From Undaria pinnatifida (lineage: Eukaryota > Sar > Phaeophyceae > Laminariales > Alariaceae), in NCBI GenBank assembly GCA_012845835.1, contig JABAKD010000012.1:5857344-5921343 (forward strand): a DNA stretch of 64,000 nt. Direction: 5' to 3'. The notes below the pieces were generated by a model. It saw only the letters and a program-made list of their open reading frames with translations, was not told the origin of the DNA and did no database searches. The stretch's first letter is position 1. Each line of letters starts with the position of its first letter. The translations under genes were made by a program, and so were the position numbers. Shown here in pieces: positions 12,001 to 20,815 of the stretch.

Positions 12001-15000
12001 CAGCCTTCCGGCGAGTCTGCCATCTACCAAGCACCCTTTCACATTTTTTTGGCGTGTTTTTACACGCAGTCTCTGAACCACTATCCCACCCACCCTTCCG
12101 CCCGGCTCCTCCGTGCCCCTCCCGTCCCCTCTCGTATACCCCGTCTCGCGTCCCGTTTTTTGTATCCCTCCCTCCTATGTCTTATACCCCCCCTCCCATA
12201 TCTGGCCCCCCTCCTTCTCTTATATTGTGTGATACCTGCCTATTCCCTCTCCTACACCCCCCTTTATCGTCTCTTGTACACCATCCCCCTCTACATACGT
12301 TGTACCCCCCCCTTCCCCTCTATTGTACCGCCTCCTCCCCTCCCTTGTCCCCCTCCCCCTCCCATATATTGTACCCCACACCCCTCCCCTCTGCTGCACC
12401 GCCTCCTCGTCGTCTGGTGTCTTGTGGGATAGGTGGAGCTCGCAAACCTGCCGCGCGAGCAGGGACAGCCTGCAAAGGGCCGCGGGGCCGTAGTGGTGAG
12501 ATAATATTTTCCATTTCACACATGGGATATATATAATATCCCCTACTTGATAGTTAATTTCATAATCTAGGTATTTTGGGTGTGTAGATAGATCCCTCGT
12601 GGGTATGATCTGCAAGATCTGTATTGACCATGTTTTGTTTTGCCGCGTGATATCTGTTTGGCAGAGCTCATGTGAGTCTTCGAAACATCCCTGATGGATA
12701 AGATCTGCACGGAGCTAGATCGTGTTTGCTGAGTGTGGGATCTTTTTGAAGAGCTCTTGTGCTCATGTGTGTGCCAGGCCGCGGGGCCGTAGTGATGGAA
12801 CAACCGTTTCAGATAGCCTTTTTGTTTATAATCTACAGCAGTAGGTTTTCGGGGTATGGATGCATCCCTCGTGGATATGTACGATCTTCCACTATCTATA
12901 GATCATGTTTTCCCGCATGGGATCTGTTTGGCACAACTCGATTCCTGTTGCTTTTCGGTGTGCCTTGCCCGGCCTACTGCGCACGGTAGCGCCGGCACGA
13001 TCCCTGACCACAGAGAATCGTGTGTAGCAGTGTGGAGCTTGGATGAGGTCAGTGGCAGCTGGCGGACGGGGCTGACTGAGGGTGGGGGATTAGGGTTCGG
13101 GTAGAACGAAGAGGTGCTTGGAGCTAGTTTCAAGGCGTTGTTCTTGCCATGCCGTTTTTCCCTTCAGATATTTGTTTATGTTGAGAGACCTTTCCGGGTC
13201 GCGGCCGGAGGGACAACTGCAGGTTTTTATATGAGCACCACAAGCACGTCAGTAGCTGTGAGTTGGACCGATTGTATAAAATTATTTCAAGTACGTCAGC
13301 AGCTGTAAGTTGGAGCGAGATTGGGTAGTCGCTACTCATGTTTGCAAGCTGCGCGATTTAATGCGCCGTCTGCTCGTATTCTTCATTCGTCGTGTTTTTT
13401 TTTTGTTTCCATCGTTACACGCGCGCGGCCGACGTACCAAGCAGCTTGAAAAAGCTCGGTACCGACAATTTTTTGTAGGTTTCAAAGCTGCTGTATTTTG
13501 CTACAGTGGTTACCCCGATTTAAGAGCGCTCCGTGACAAGCCGAAACATGCGCTCTTGACTACAAAGCGCTCTTATCTGTAGTGGGAACCTTCAGTGTGG
13601 CGGGACATGCCGAGTTGACCGCTCTTAACTCCCGAATGCTCTTAACTCGGGTGCTTTTAAAACGGGGTACCCACTGTAGTCGAAAGGTTCCCCTCCGGGG
13701 TGTGGTTGGCTTGAAACCCGGGGGTGTCGCAAGTTGAAAAAGGGCGTAAACTCATAATAGCTCATGCAAAAAAAAGTAGCCACCGTCCGAATAACACGGC
13801 AAGTAACACCGACCAAGCCCAAACGAATGTATACTTTTAGTTTTTGATATGTACGTGAGCTGTGCGTTCGTTCGACCGATTGAAGAGTATTTCTTTTTGA
13901 TTGTGTTTTTGTCCCTCTTCTTGTGCGTCTGGTGCTATGCTATCCGTCGGCCTCTCTTCGTCTGGCTCATCCCTTCCGTTCTTCCTTTTGGCCCTGCCCG
14001 TCGCTCCTCCTTCGTCTGGTTTATCCATCCCGTTCTTTCTTTTCCCTTGCCCGTCACATCTTCTCTTTTTTGTGTTCGCATTATTGGCGTGCAAAAAACG
14101 AACAATTGGCTTCATGCCTGCTGGTGGGTGGTGCAGTCTCGACGAGACCTCTCGCAAGACGAGGTTACCAACGCAAGAAAGAAGGTGTCGGCGGACTTCC
14201 AAGTCGACGGGGACTACTACGTCCCCGATGTCGTCTCCACACACGCTGGGGGGGAAGGGGACGAGGGTGGTGGGGGGGACGGAGGTGACGGCGATGAGGA
14301 GGAGGAGGAGGAGGGGAGCGGGGACGGCGGGGCGGGGCACGATGGCCACCCTAACGGCGTGGTGAGTAAGCTGCCGTGTTTTTGTTTTTCGGACCGGTTG
14401 TTTAGGCAACGTCTGCCGTGCCCTCCGTGGTGGTGGTGGTGGTGGTGGTGGTGGTGGTGATGGTGGTGGTTTTGGTGGTAGTAGTGGTGGTCTACCGTGT
14501 TTTGTCTTTCGGCCGAGTTTTTTCTTCGCGGCGTCCGCTGCCCTCAGCGGTGGTGGTGGTGGTGTTAGTTGTGATCGTCCTCGTCGTCGTCGTCGTCGTG
14601 GTAGTGGTGGTGGTTTTGGTGGTGGTGGTGTTGATGGTGGGGTTGATGGTGAGTGATGGCTGCCGACTTGTGTTTTTCGACGGGTTGTTTACAGGGAACG
14701 TCTGTTGCCCTCAGTAGGTGGTAGTGGCGGTTTTGGTGTTGGTGTTGGTGGTCTTGATGGGAGAAAGCTGCCGTGTTTGTGTTTCGGCGGTGTCTGCTAC
14801 CCTTGTAGGGGTGAGTGTAGTCATGCCGATGATACGCGGCTACAGTTGTCATTGGAGGTGTTGTTGTTTCTTGTTCTTATACACGTTCTCTGTTGTTGTT
14901 CTTGATGTTGTGGTTCTTGCTGTTGATGTGCTGGTTATTGTCGATGTTCTCGTTTTTGTTCCTGTTGTTGTTCATGTTCGGTCTTGATCGAGTTCTTATT

Positions 15001-15201
15001 CTTAGTCTTATTATCGTTGTTGCTGTGCATATGAACCCATCGATTGCTGCGACTACCTTCAAGGGTGGCGACGGTGGCGGCAGCAGTCCTAACGGGCACA
15101 GCAATGATAACAGGACGTGGAGCGGTGCCGCGTCCGATGCTGAGCGGGAGTCGGTGTTAAGCATGACCATGGAATCAGAGGCGTCTAATGTCGCCGTCAA
15201 G
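50..15201 (+). CDS. PAF1: PAF1 homolog, multi-exon gene (RNA polymerase II-associated factor 1)
   Basis: Subunit of the nuclear PAF1 complex, which travels with RNA polymerase II and supports elongation and histone modification. Exons read from the sequence: 50-133 (tentative first exon), 3410-3493, 3871-4062, 4484-4622, 5529-5665, 6485-6589, 7683-7829, 8501-8578, 11273-11440, 11715-11804, 12433-12495, 14137-14361, 15064-15201 (tentative). Phases fit throughout and give about 550 codons; animal PAF1 is about 530 residues. Family landmarks appear in order: FLCTIKFRNSLPDPP, KPTTLERDYKW, ERDLGVPIDVIDP, VTWLKKTVYL, VMPVMPNTSLW, TTVIFDKDP, an acidic Glu run, DYKFNIVHY, and an acidic Gly/Glu-rich C-terminus. 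The intron after 4062 appears to use a GC donor. The first exon (Ser/Gly-rich, donor CAG|GTGGGT) is chosen on phase and order only. The 3' end after 15201 is unresolved: reading on without splicing reaches a stop at 15271-15273. Confidence 0.9.
1390..2083. mobile_element. Non-autonomous DNA transposon with long terminal inverted repeats
   Basis: The left end (GGCCAATCTCATACGGTCGG, then GAAAACGGCC) is inverted at about 2035-2083, where the reverse complement begins GGGCATCTTACACAGTCGG and continues to AACGGCCG. The inside (about 1735-2080) matches a second copy at 61485-61895, whose right end reads GACTGCGTAAGAATTGGCC. No transposase is visible, and the superfamily is not assigned. The right terminus runs directly into the minisatellite that follows, so target duplications cannot be read. 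It lies in the presumed first PAF1 intron. Confidence 0.65.
2083..2423. repeat. 11-bp minisatellite, unit about GGATGCCCACG
   Basis: About 30 imperfect copies of an 11-bp unit (GGATGCCCAYG), with occasional 4-bp slips. Because 11 is not a multiple of 3, every frame stays open on both strands and gives spurious His/Pro/Gly/Trp-rich ORFs. The array starts exactly at the right terminus of the preceding transposon, whose end already contains GATGCCCAC. Confidence 0.93.
2453..2531 (+). repeat. Dispersed repeat with A-tail (copy 1)
   Basis: GACGCGTATGAAAATACGTG, then a segment ending CCCATCCGCCGGAGGA and an A-rich tail. An inverted second copy lies at 49283-49353. The A-tail suggests the 3' end of a retroposon, but no promoter or target duplication was identified. 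Confidence 0.6.
2556..2784. mobile_element. MITE with about 28-bp terminal inverted repeats
   Basis: The left end ATACCGTATTCTACACAAGA is mirrored at the right end (reverse complement ATACCGTATTCTACACAGTT), and both arms continue to AACACACCC. The inside holds two further copies of TTATCACCGGG flanked by TATTCTGTGGGG. About 229 bp and non-coding. It sits in the presumed first PAF1 intron. No convincing target duplication was found. Confidence 0.75.
2785..3409. other. Intronic or upstream sequence without a recognisable feature
   Basis: Apart from a TACCAGGTA motif near 3305 and a pyrimidine tract leading into the acceptor TTCGCTCAG at 3401-3409, I see nothing here. The ORF that runs through it is open only by chance upstream of the PAF1 exon. 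Confidence 0.5.
4226..4283 (+). repeat. Decayed intronic copy of the end of PAF1 exon 3 and its donor
   Basis: This stretch repeats 4037-4094, which spans the exon 3 coding end (ACCACCCTCGAGCGAGACTA) through the donor GGAAGGCGAGG and on to GCGCTATCGAGTACAG, with about a dozen substitutions. It carries an in-frame stop and so cannot replace the exon. Between the two copies lies a (GTGGTGGTA)-type microsatellite. Confidence 0.8.
4650..5010. repeat. GATC-rich intronic repeat, PAF1 intron after 4622
   Basis: Degenerate units of the type GGATCCCT, ATGATCTGCATGATCT, TAGATCATGTTTTGCCG, AGCTCTTGTGCACA. The same unit fills parts of three other PAF1 introns (8130-8420, 9625-10025, 12570-12950). Origin unknown. 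Confidence 0.6.
5666..5758 (+). repeat. (GTCG)n/(GGTT) microsatellite starting at a splice donor, followed by a G run
   Basis: The PAF1 exon ending at 5665 (CAG) is followed at once by GTCGGTCGGTCGGTCGGTTG, so the GT donor is the first unit of a tetranucleotide array. The array degenerates into GGTGGATGG units and a run of about 20 G. Confidence 0.9.
6040..6410 (+). repeat. CA-rich simple-sequence region in a PAF1 intron
   Basis: Alternating CACACA/ACGCACAC blocks with a poly-C run near 6220-6240. It includes an imperfect 42-bp duplication around ACACGCGCAACCC (6296 and 6316). Non-coding, between the exons ending at 5665 and starting at 6485. Confidence 0.8.
6600..6990 (+). repeat. GGTTTGGTT-type low-complexity tract in a PAF1 intron
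   Basis: Long G/T-only stretches (TTGGTTTGG, GGGGTGGGGTGG) starting just after the donor at 6590. No coding content. Confidence 0.8.
7188..7257 (+). mobile_element. Diverged copy of the 85-bp short foldback element
   Basis: CCGCTGCAAAAA, TAACCTAATCCCAAG and GTTTGTTCTTAAAACGCGG align with the family best seen at 37325-37412 and 42998-43071. Ends are unclear. Confidence 0.45.
7420..7625 (+). repeat. (CTG/TGC) trinucleotide-rich intronic tract
   Basis: Dense TGCTGCTG/TTGCTG repeats that stay open in all three frames. They lie just upstream of the PAF1 exon starting at 7683. A weaker TTGATG tract follows at 7970-8050. Confidence 0.9.
8130..8420. repeat. GATC-rich intronic repeat, PAF1 intron after 7829
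   Basis: GATCCCTGGTCTGCACGATC, CTATAGATCATGTTGC and related units match the family at 4650-5010. The tract ends about 80 bp before the next acceptor at 8499-8500. Confidence 0.6.
9625..10025. repeat. GATC-rich intronic repeat, large PAF1 intron
   Basis: Two units of about 125 bp (around 9625-9760 and 9770-9900) share CTGTATGGT, TAACTCGTGTAACCGGGTG, GAGCCGTRCGATCT and AGATCTTGCACAACA. They are followed by a (TATGATCTG)n run to about 10020. Same family as the other PAF1 intron blocks. Confidence 0.7.
10414..10603. mobile_element. hAT-like MITE with 8-bp target duplication
   Basis: Terminal inverted repeats CAAGCCTTTCCACGGGTCATG and the reverse complement of CATGACCCGTTAAAAGCCCTA; an intact end would be CAGGGCTTTT. 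The flanks are CCTATTAG (10406-10413) and TCTATTAG (10604-10611), matching at 7 of 8, the duplication length typical of hAT elements. The inside is GACCCGACCCGCGAGATTTG repeats. A second copy lies at 35720-35938. No ORF. Confidence 0.85.
12010..12420 (+). repeat. Pyrimidine-rich (CCCTCC/TATACCCCC) intronic tract
   Basis: Long C/T-only blocks with recurring CTCCC and TATTGTACCCC units immediately upstream of the PAF1 exon starting at 12433. They act at least as an extended polypyrimidine tract. No coding content. Confidence 0.8.
12570..12950. repeat. GATC-rich intronic repeat, PAF1 intron after 12495
   Basis: Three units of about 110-140 bp with ATCCCTCGTGGRTATG, GATCTGCA, GACCATGTTTTGCCG and GATCTGTTTGGCA. 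One unit junction carries an 18-bp exact copy of the exon end GGCCGCGGGGCCGTAGTG (12778-12795), copied from 12478-12495. Confidence 0.7.
12951..13500. other. PAF1 intron, no recognisable feature
   Basis: Between the GATC-rich block and the Tigger-like MITE. A short direct repeat around ACGTCAGTAGCTGTGAGTTGG (13245 and 13291) is the only structure I see. Confidence 0.4.
13504..13676. mobile_element. Tigger/pogo-like MITE flanked by TA
   Basis: Terminal inverted repeats CAGTGGTTACCCCGATTTAA and (reverse complement of the right end) CAGTGGGTACCCCGTTTTAA, with TA directly outside both ends (13502-13503, 13677-13678). The CAGTGG start and TA target are what pogo/Tigger elements show. About 173 bp and non-coding. 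Two diverged relatives lie at 18091-18260 and 18857-19030. Located in the PAF1 intron before the exon at 14137. Confidence 0.88.
14362..14830 (+). repeat. Tandem units starting with a splice-donor-like sequence
   Basis: The PAF1 donor (GTG|GTGAGTAAGCTGCCGTGTT) is followed by about four decayed units of 120-160 bp. Each has CTGCCGTGTTTKTSTTTCGG, GTTGTTTAGGCAACGTCTGC and a GGTGGT microsatellite. Units start near 14362, 14489, 14650 and 14760. The third begins GTGAGTGATGGCTGCCGAC and another GTGAGTGTAG follows at 14811. Confidence 0.82.
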
Positions 15202-15349
15202 GTAAGGGTGGGCGAGGGAGGAGAAGGAAGAGGGGGGGGGGGGGGGCGGCTACTGCTTTCCGTGTTTTGCTGAGTGCTCCTGACTGGGTGTTGCAAGTTC
15301 GTTGAAGAACGTCAGTGACTCGCACGCACTTGCGATAGATACGAGTACT

Positions 15350-15475
15350 TGAGCCATTTTAAGTAAGAATTGGATTAGATGAGGCTTCACCCCCCCAGCC
15401 GGTGGTCCTATACGTACTTCACTGTTTTCTTGTACTCTCCATTTTCCACTGGACTGGGGCCGACTGTCTCGCCCA
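15350..15475 (+). repeat. Dispersed repeat (GGATTAGATGAGG family), copy 1
   Basis: TTTAAGTAAGAATTGGATTA, GATGAGGCTTCACCCCCCCA, then TTGTACTCT and GGACTGGGGCCG. Matches copies at 30378-30440 and 30826-30950. Function unknown. Confidence 0.65.
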
Positions 15476-15639
15476 GAGAAAAACAAAAGTTTTTCGTTGA
15501 TGGTGTAGTGTGTGCTCGTTAGAGAATGCCTCCCGTGTTAGATTTCGTTTCTCTTTTTTTTTCCTGTGGGAAGGTTCGTGAAATACCCCCCCCTTTCCTG
15601 TTTTGGGCACTGTGTGGTCGGCTGTAATCGCGCCGTAGC

Positions 15640-15731
15640 AGGTAGGTCATCCAGTTTAGTACTGCGATATCCCACACTAACTTGAAATAGTTTGTCCTCA
15701 AAATTGTGGGCGCAGCTTTAAAGGGGTTACG
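15640..15731 (+). mobile_element. 85-bp short foldback element, copy
   Basis: ACTGCGATATCCCACACTAA, TAGTTTGTCCTCAAAATTGT and GCAGCTTTAAAGGGGTTACG match the family consensus (see 37325-37412). Confidence 0.6.
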
Positions 15732-15898
15732 TCGCCCCGCAGCTCTCCCGCGTTCCCCCCTTGAGGATGCCGTATCTATTTTCGAGTGTGCCACCGCTTG
15801 TGCATGCGTCGACCGCTTTCCACGCGCCATGCGATGTATGGTACTGGTTCACGGTACACGGTCGTTAGTTCCTCCAGGGGGCGTGTAAAATGGTTTCC

Positions 15899-15966
15899 TC
15901 TGTGCCATACCATGCGATACCATACAGTATCGTATCATACCATACCATACCATACCATACCATGTT
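15899..15966 (+). repeat. (CATAC)n microsatellite
   Basis: Five pure CATAC units ending near 15962, preceded by imperfect ones (GCGATACCATACAGTATCG). Confidence 0.9.
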
Positions 15967-16860
15967 GATTGACTATATATATTGCGACTAATTGGATGGA
16001 AATCCGAAAAAAAAAGATTGGATGAAAACCGGAAAAAAAAAATGTGGAATGAAAATATGTATATGCAAAGGCTCGGCATGGGTAGGGCAGGGCAGCACTT
16101 CGACTTGTTCGATTCAATATTCGACAGAGTAGAAACCATTACAACACGTATCGCCTACGCGTACAAAGTGTAAAGTAATGCCAAAAGGTCGATATAGACT
16201 AACAATGGACTATACTTACTACGACGCCGTTTCTTACGTGAATCCGATTCCGAACTCCATCCTATATATACCTGGTATATGTATATATTTGATCGGATAA
16301 ATCCGAGCCCCCGCAGACTGACCCTCTAGTCTGGCCACGAAGAGGCGTTTCGAGTACGTTTTTTTTAATGTTTTGACTTAACCAAGCATCCGGGGCCAGC
16401 AAGGTCATGGCCATATTTGCTGCATGTTCTCTACGTAGCCACTGAGAGGCGCGTACTGAGACGCGTATTGTGAGCAAGCTTTTCTGCTATACCATGTGCA
16501 TGATAGCACGTAGATCCGAGGCTGTCGCTGGCTGATTGTCTTCGTGTTTAGTCGGATCTTGGAGAGACTTGCTGACGGTGTTCCAGGCGTAAAACACGGT
16601 GTTGCTGCCTTCGGCATTCAACTCTTCGAATGTTACTGTAATGCTGCTGCTTTCTGTTGTAGATCGCTCATATCTGGTAGATAGAACAATATTAATAGTA
16701 CGCAATAGAGCACTGACGAATTAAGGATTTGGCAGTCAAGAATTTCAGGCTCGAGTTTTAGACGAAAACAAAAAACATACACAGGACCTGGTATCATATA
16801 TGGCCTTTTGGTCTGATCGCTGATCGCTCATTGGCAGGGGATCGTACATATCGTAACCGT
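15967..16860. other. No recognisable feature
   Basis: A short duplication of GGATGAAAAYCSGAAAAAAA occurs near 15995 and 16017. Two TACCTGGTA-type motifs lie at 16268 and 16784. No supported gene. Confidence 0.4.
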
Positions 16861-16865
16861 CATCT

Positions 16866-17385
16866 GGGGACGATAGGGTCCCATCCCGAAATCATAATCC
16901 ATCCACATATATACAACCCCGACAGCCCGTAAACGAACACGGATATCACAACCTCCCCGCACAGAGTGGAAATCGCAACAAATGTCTGATTGGCTGGAGA
17001 TTGTATGTTTATAGAGCCAGCTCCACCCGGGGAAGATAGGGTCCCATCCCCTGTCCGGAGGTCATTCCATAATATATAAACCTTAAGCAAACAGGGGGGC
17101 GAGTTTTCTCCGGTCGACACCGCCCCGCACGGGGTGGAAGCCCCAACCCCGTTGGCTAAAATCGCTGATTGGTTCGAGCTCCACAGTGCCGCCCCACCTA
17201 GGAGGTAGAGCCTCACCAATCAATGGGGGGCACAGTTCCGTTGCACACGGGGGAGATAGGGCCCCATCCCCGGCTCAGAAATCGCCTGAATCTCTACGGC
17301 TCTAACAACGCGGGAACGATGACGATTATCTCCCGGGTCGATACCGCCCCGCACGGCGTGTCAACCCCAACCCTATTGTTGGCTT
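16866..17385 (+). repeat. Diverged tandem repeat, about 160-220 bp unit, three copies
   Basis: GATAGGGTCCCATCCC recurs at 16872, 17035 and 17255. Each copy is followed downstream by a CGACACCGCCCCGCACGG-like stretch and CCCCAACC. Lengths differ by insertions. Confidence 0.75.
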
Positions 17386-18090
17386 ACTCCTGAGTGACTG
17401 TTAGACTGTGATGCAATGGTGAGCTAGCCATTATTTCGATCAACTCGGGTTTTCTCGCATACTACTCGCATACGGCAAACACTCGCAATGCGACCGCAAT
17501 TCGACCAGTTATTTGCATAATAGGTCGCACAAAAAAACGATTTTAAGCCTATATACCTGGTTGACTTGCCAAGTAAGCAAGCTCAAAATGAGGATGGGAA
17601 ACATTTAAACAGCGCCAAACGCAATGTAAAAGGACGCATTAGAGCGATTTGCATATCCAGGATTCAGCCCCCCCCCGGTTTTAAGCACATTTTCAAACAA
17701 AAAAGTTATGTTCAGAGAAAAACGACCGGTTTTAAGCACATTTTCAAACAAAAATGTTATGTTCAGAGAAAAACGACTTCACAAATGGAAATAAGACTGA
17801 CATAACTCCAGCATAATAACGTGGGAAAAAACACTGAAATGGGGCCAAAACAGTGTGTATTTGACTCGCATAATGGTCGAATAACCATGGCGTATAGCAT
17901 TATCACCTGTTGGTCGCTTTTGCGACCCCAAAAAAGTCGCTGAAGGTCCCGATTCCATTCGCCTATTGGGTCAAAGCCTAAGCTCGCAATTATGTTCGCG
18001 GGTTTTTTGGCATGCTACTTGCATAGGGCAACCATTCGCAATGCGACCGCAATTCGTACAAAACGCTCGCGCTTAGGATGCGTCTCTCTG

Positions 18091-18260
18091 CAGTTTTTAC
18101 CCGATTCGAGAGCGTCAAAGATCAGACCATTCGGGACATAAGAGCGGTCAAATCGCCATGTCCCGGCATACTAAAAACCATATGTTGCCCACCACAGATA
18201 AGAGCAATGAGCGCCTGCTTCGGCTTGTCACGGGGGGATCTTGCTTGGGAATACCCACTG
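18091..18260. mobile_element. Tigger-like MITE remnant in tandem unit 1
   Basis: Matches the reverse complement of the element at 13504-13676 from its start CAGTTTTTACCCGATTCGAG through CATTCGGGACATAAGAGCGG and CGCCTGCTTCGGCTTGTCAC to the end TACCCACTG. Confidence 0.75.
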
Positions 18261-18856
18261 TGCTGCTGTACTCAGGTTGTCTCCCATACTACTCGCATAC
18301 GGCAAACAATCGCAATGCGACCGCAATTCGACCAGTTATTTGCATAATAGGTAGCACAAAAAAACGATTTTGAGCCCATATCAGGCTGACGTACCGCGCA
18401 AGCACGCTCAAAATGAGGATGGGAAACACTTGAGCAGCACCAAACGCAATATAAAAGGATACATTGAGGCGATTTGCGTATCCAGGATTCAGCCCCCCCC
18501 GGTTTTAAGAACATTTTCGAACAAAAATGGGATGCTCAGAGAAAAACGACATAATAAGTGGAAGACTGGCATAACTCGAGCATAATAACCGTGGAAAAAA
18601 AGCCTGAAATGAGGCCAAAACAGCAGTGTGCATTTCACTCACATAATGGTCGAATAATCATGGCATATTTGCCAGCATGATCACCTCTCGGTCGCTTATG
18701 CGACCCCGAAAAAAATCGCTGACAATCCCGATTTCATTCGCATATTGGGTCAAAGCCTAACTTTCGCGAGTTTTTTGGCATACTACTCGCATAGGGCAAC
18801 AATTCGCAATGCGACTCCAACTCGTACAAAACGCTCGCGCTCAGGATGCATCTATG

Positions 18857-19030
18857 CAGTTTGTACCCGATTTGAGAGCGTCAAAGATAATAAGGTCATT
18901 CGGGACATGGAGCGGCCAAATCATCATGTCCCGGCATACTAACAGCCATATGTTGCCCACCTCAGATAAGAGCAATGAGCGCCTGCTTCGGCTTTTCACG
19001 GGGTGATGTTGAATCGGAATACCCCCACTG
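18857..19030. mobile_element. Tigger-like MITE remnant in tandem unit 2
   Basis: CAGTTTGTACCCGATTTGAG to ACCCCCACTG, followed by TA. Paralogue of 18091-18260 produced by the tandem duplication. Confidence 0.75.
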
Positions 19031-19044
19031 TACTGCTATAACTT

Positions 19045-20094
19045 CTTGTTGGTGTAGCTCGTCTGAAAAAACTGTTCTTGTATTGGTATCACAGACACGA
19101 ACAGCAGCACACCTCGGAGAGAACCGCAGGCCAAAAGATACACATGCTCGTACCGGTACTACGGGGAGAACAGCCGCGCTACACAGCGGGTCAAGCTGCT
19201 CGAGCGTGGTCAGGCACTCCAGGAGAAATACGCATACATCAAGAAGCGTTGGCTGTGAAGGGGAGCTGCTCAGATGCAAAATTGGAAATGATGCCAATAA
19301 TTATGAAACAGTATCCACATGTTTTATTTGTTCAAGCTCTCCATACTACGTCAAGATCCAAAAAAACAATCGAGAGTACCGCCCAAAAACTGCAAAATTG
19401 TTGGCCACTTGTCGCTTGCTGTTTCCCGCTGCCCCCATAGGCGTTGGCGTCGAGGTGTGGAACGGATAAGGCAGGGTGAGGGGCGTTGGAGCCGCCCCTC
19501 GGAGACGACGCCCGAACGAAGCGATTTGACCCAGAAATTCCAGTTTCGAAAATCGCATACTGAGGCCGAGACGAAAAAAACTCTTGGCCAATCTCTGTCC
19601 TCTCAAAAACACGAATCATTTGATATATAGGTATAGACTAGATCGGATGAAAATCCAAAAAAAAAGTCGGGTGGAGAACGACGAAAACAGACAACGGATG
19701 ACAAGACACTTTCTTCCTTTTTGTTGTTGCAGGGAACGGAAAGCTCCGAGGGAGATATTGCTGGGGCTCACACCGACGGGGATGATTCAGAACCTTGAAG
19801 ACCGACCCCTCTCTGGTCCGTGAAACCCCTACGTGTTCCATCCCGGCATTATGGGAATGCGAGAGTCTATGATCGTGAGGCTACCGCCATGCATGATATG
19901 AGTCACCCCCCCACCCTCCTCCCCGCCCTCCATTAGGCATGACGGCTGACTTGCTTCGGTTCTCGTTCAGTGATACGGGTTTGGGTGGATGGATGGAAGA
20001 GCTGAAATCATGCCTTAGGCGTCGTGTCAACTTCCGCTGATGCAGTTGGTGCAGGGCTGTAGCCCTTCAACGCATGGGGGGGTTGACGCAGCTG
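19045..20094. other. No recognisable feature
   Basis: Several short overlapping ORFs in different frames with no family resemblance and no splice logic. I see no supported gene, RNA or repeat. Confidence 0.4.
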
Positions 20095-20815
20095 TTTGGT
20101 GCTTCCGCTGTGGGGTTGGAGATTCAACCCACAGCGGATGATCGTTATGGGGTTGGCGACGGTCGTTGTGAGGTCGGTGATGAGTCGTTACCGGGTTGGC
20201 GACGGTTGCGGTGAATAATAGCGACGGCCGTTGGAAGGTTCGTGATGCTCGCAGTGTGACGTCAGCAACGGTCGTGGCAAAAACGATGGCGACGTTTGTT
20301 GCAAGGTTGGCGATGACCGTCGTGTAACGCAATCGACGGTCATTGGAAGGTTCGTGGTGCTCGCTGTATGACCTCAGCAACGGTCGTGGCAAAAGCGATG
20401 GTGACGTTGTTGCAAGGTTAGCAATGACCGTCGTGTGACGCAATCGATAATTCGCTTGCGTTAGCGATGGTCGTTATCACGTTAGCGATTACATTCATAT
20501 GACGTTAGCGACGGTCGCTATAAGGTTAGCGACGATCGCTATAAGGTTAGCGACGGTCGTTCTTGCGTTAGCCACTGTGTCGTTACATCATGTTAGCGAT
20601 ACTCGTCATGTGGCGTCACGATGGTTGCTGTAATGCTAGCAACGGCCGTTGGTGTTAGAGATGGTGGTCGCTAAAAGACACGCGACTTTCTTTCTAGGGA
20701 CGGTCATGTAGTCATAATATTGGCGATGGTCGTTACATGACGCTAGCGATGGTCGTTAGCTAACGTTAGGAATCGCTGACGCTAGCGATGGTCATTACAT
20801 CGTTAACAATGAACT
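20095..20815 (+). repeat. Degenerate minisatellite, unit about 20 bp (GTTAGCGAYGGTCGTTA)
   Basis: Dozens of imperfect units such as GTTAGCGATGGTCGTTATCA and GTTAGCGACGGTCGCTATAA. The 5' part (20130-20440) is a higher-order version with CGACGGTCGTTGGAAGGTTC repeated at about 20223 and 20331. The Arg/Thr-rich ORF on the - strand is a product of the repeat. Confidence 0.88.

Larger units (their letters stand above)
17457..19044 (+). repeat. Large tandem duplication, two units of about 0.8 kb
   Basis: Unit 1 (about 17457-18287) and unit 2 (about 18288-19044) align along their length. Shared stretches include ATACTACTCGCATACGGCAA, TTCGACCAGTTATTTGCATA, CTCAAAATGAGGATGGGAAA, ATCCAGGATTCAGCCCCCCC and AGAGCAATGAGCGCCTGCTT. 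The units are clearly diverged, so the duplication is old. Each ends in a Tigger-like MITE. Confidence 0.9.

Noticed and set aside
20095-20815. CRISPR-like regular repeats
   Set aside because: Units are contiguous and degenerate with no unique spacers, and the genome is eukaryotic. A minisatellite fits.
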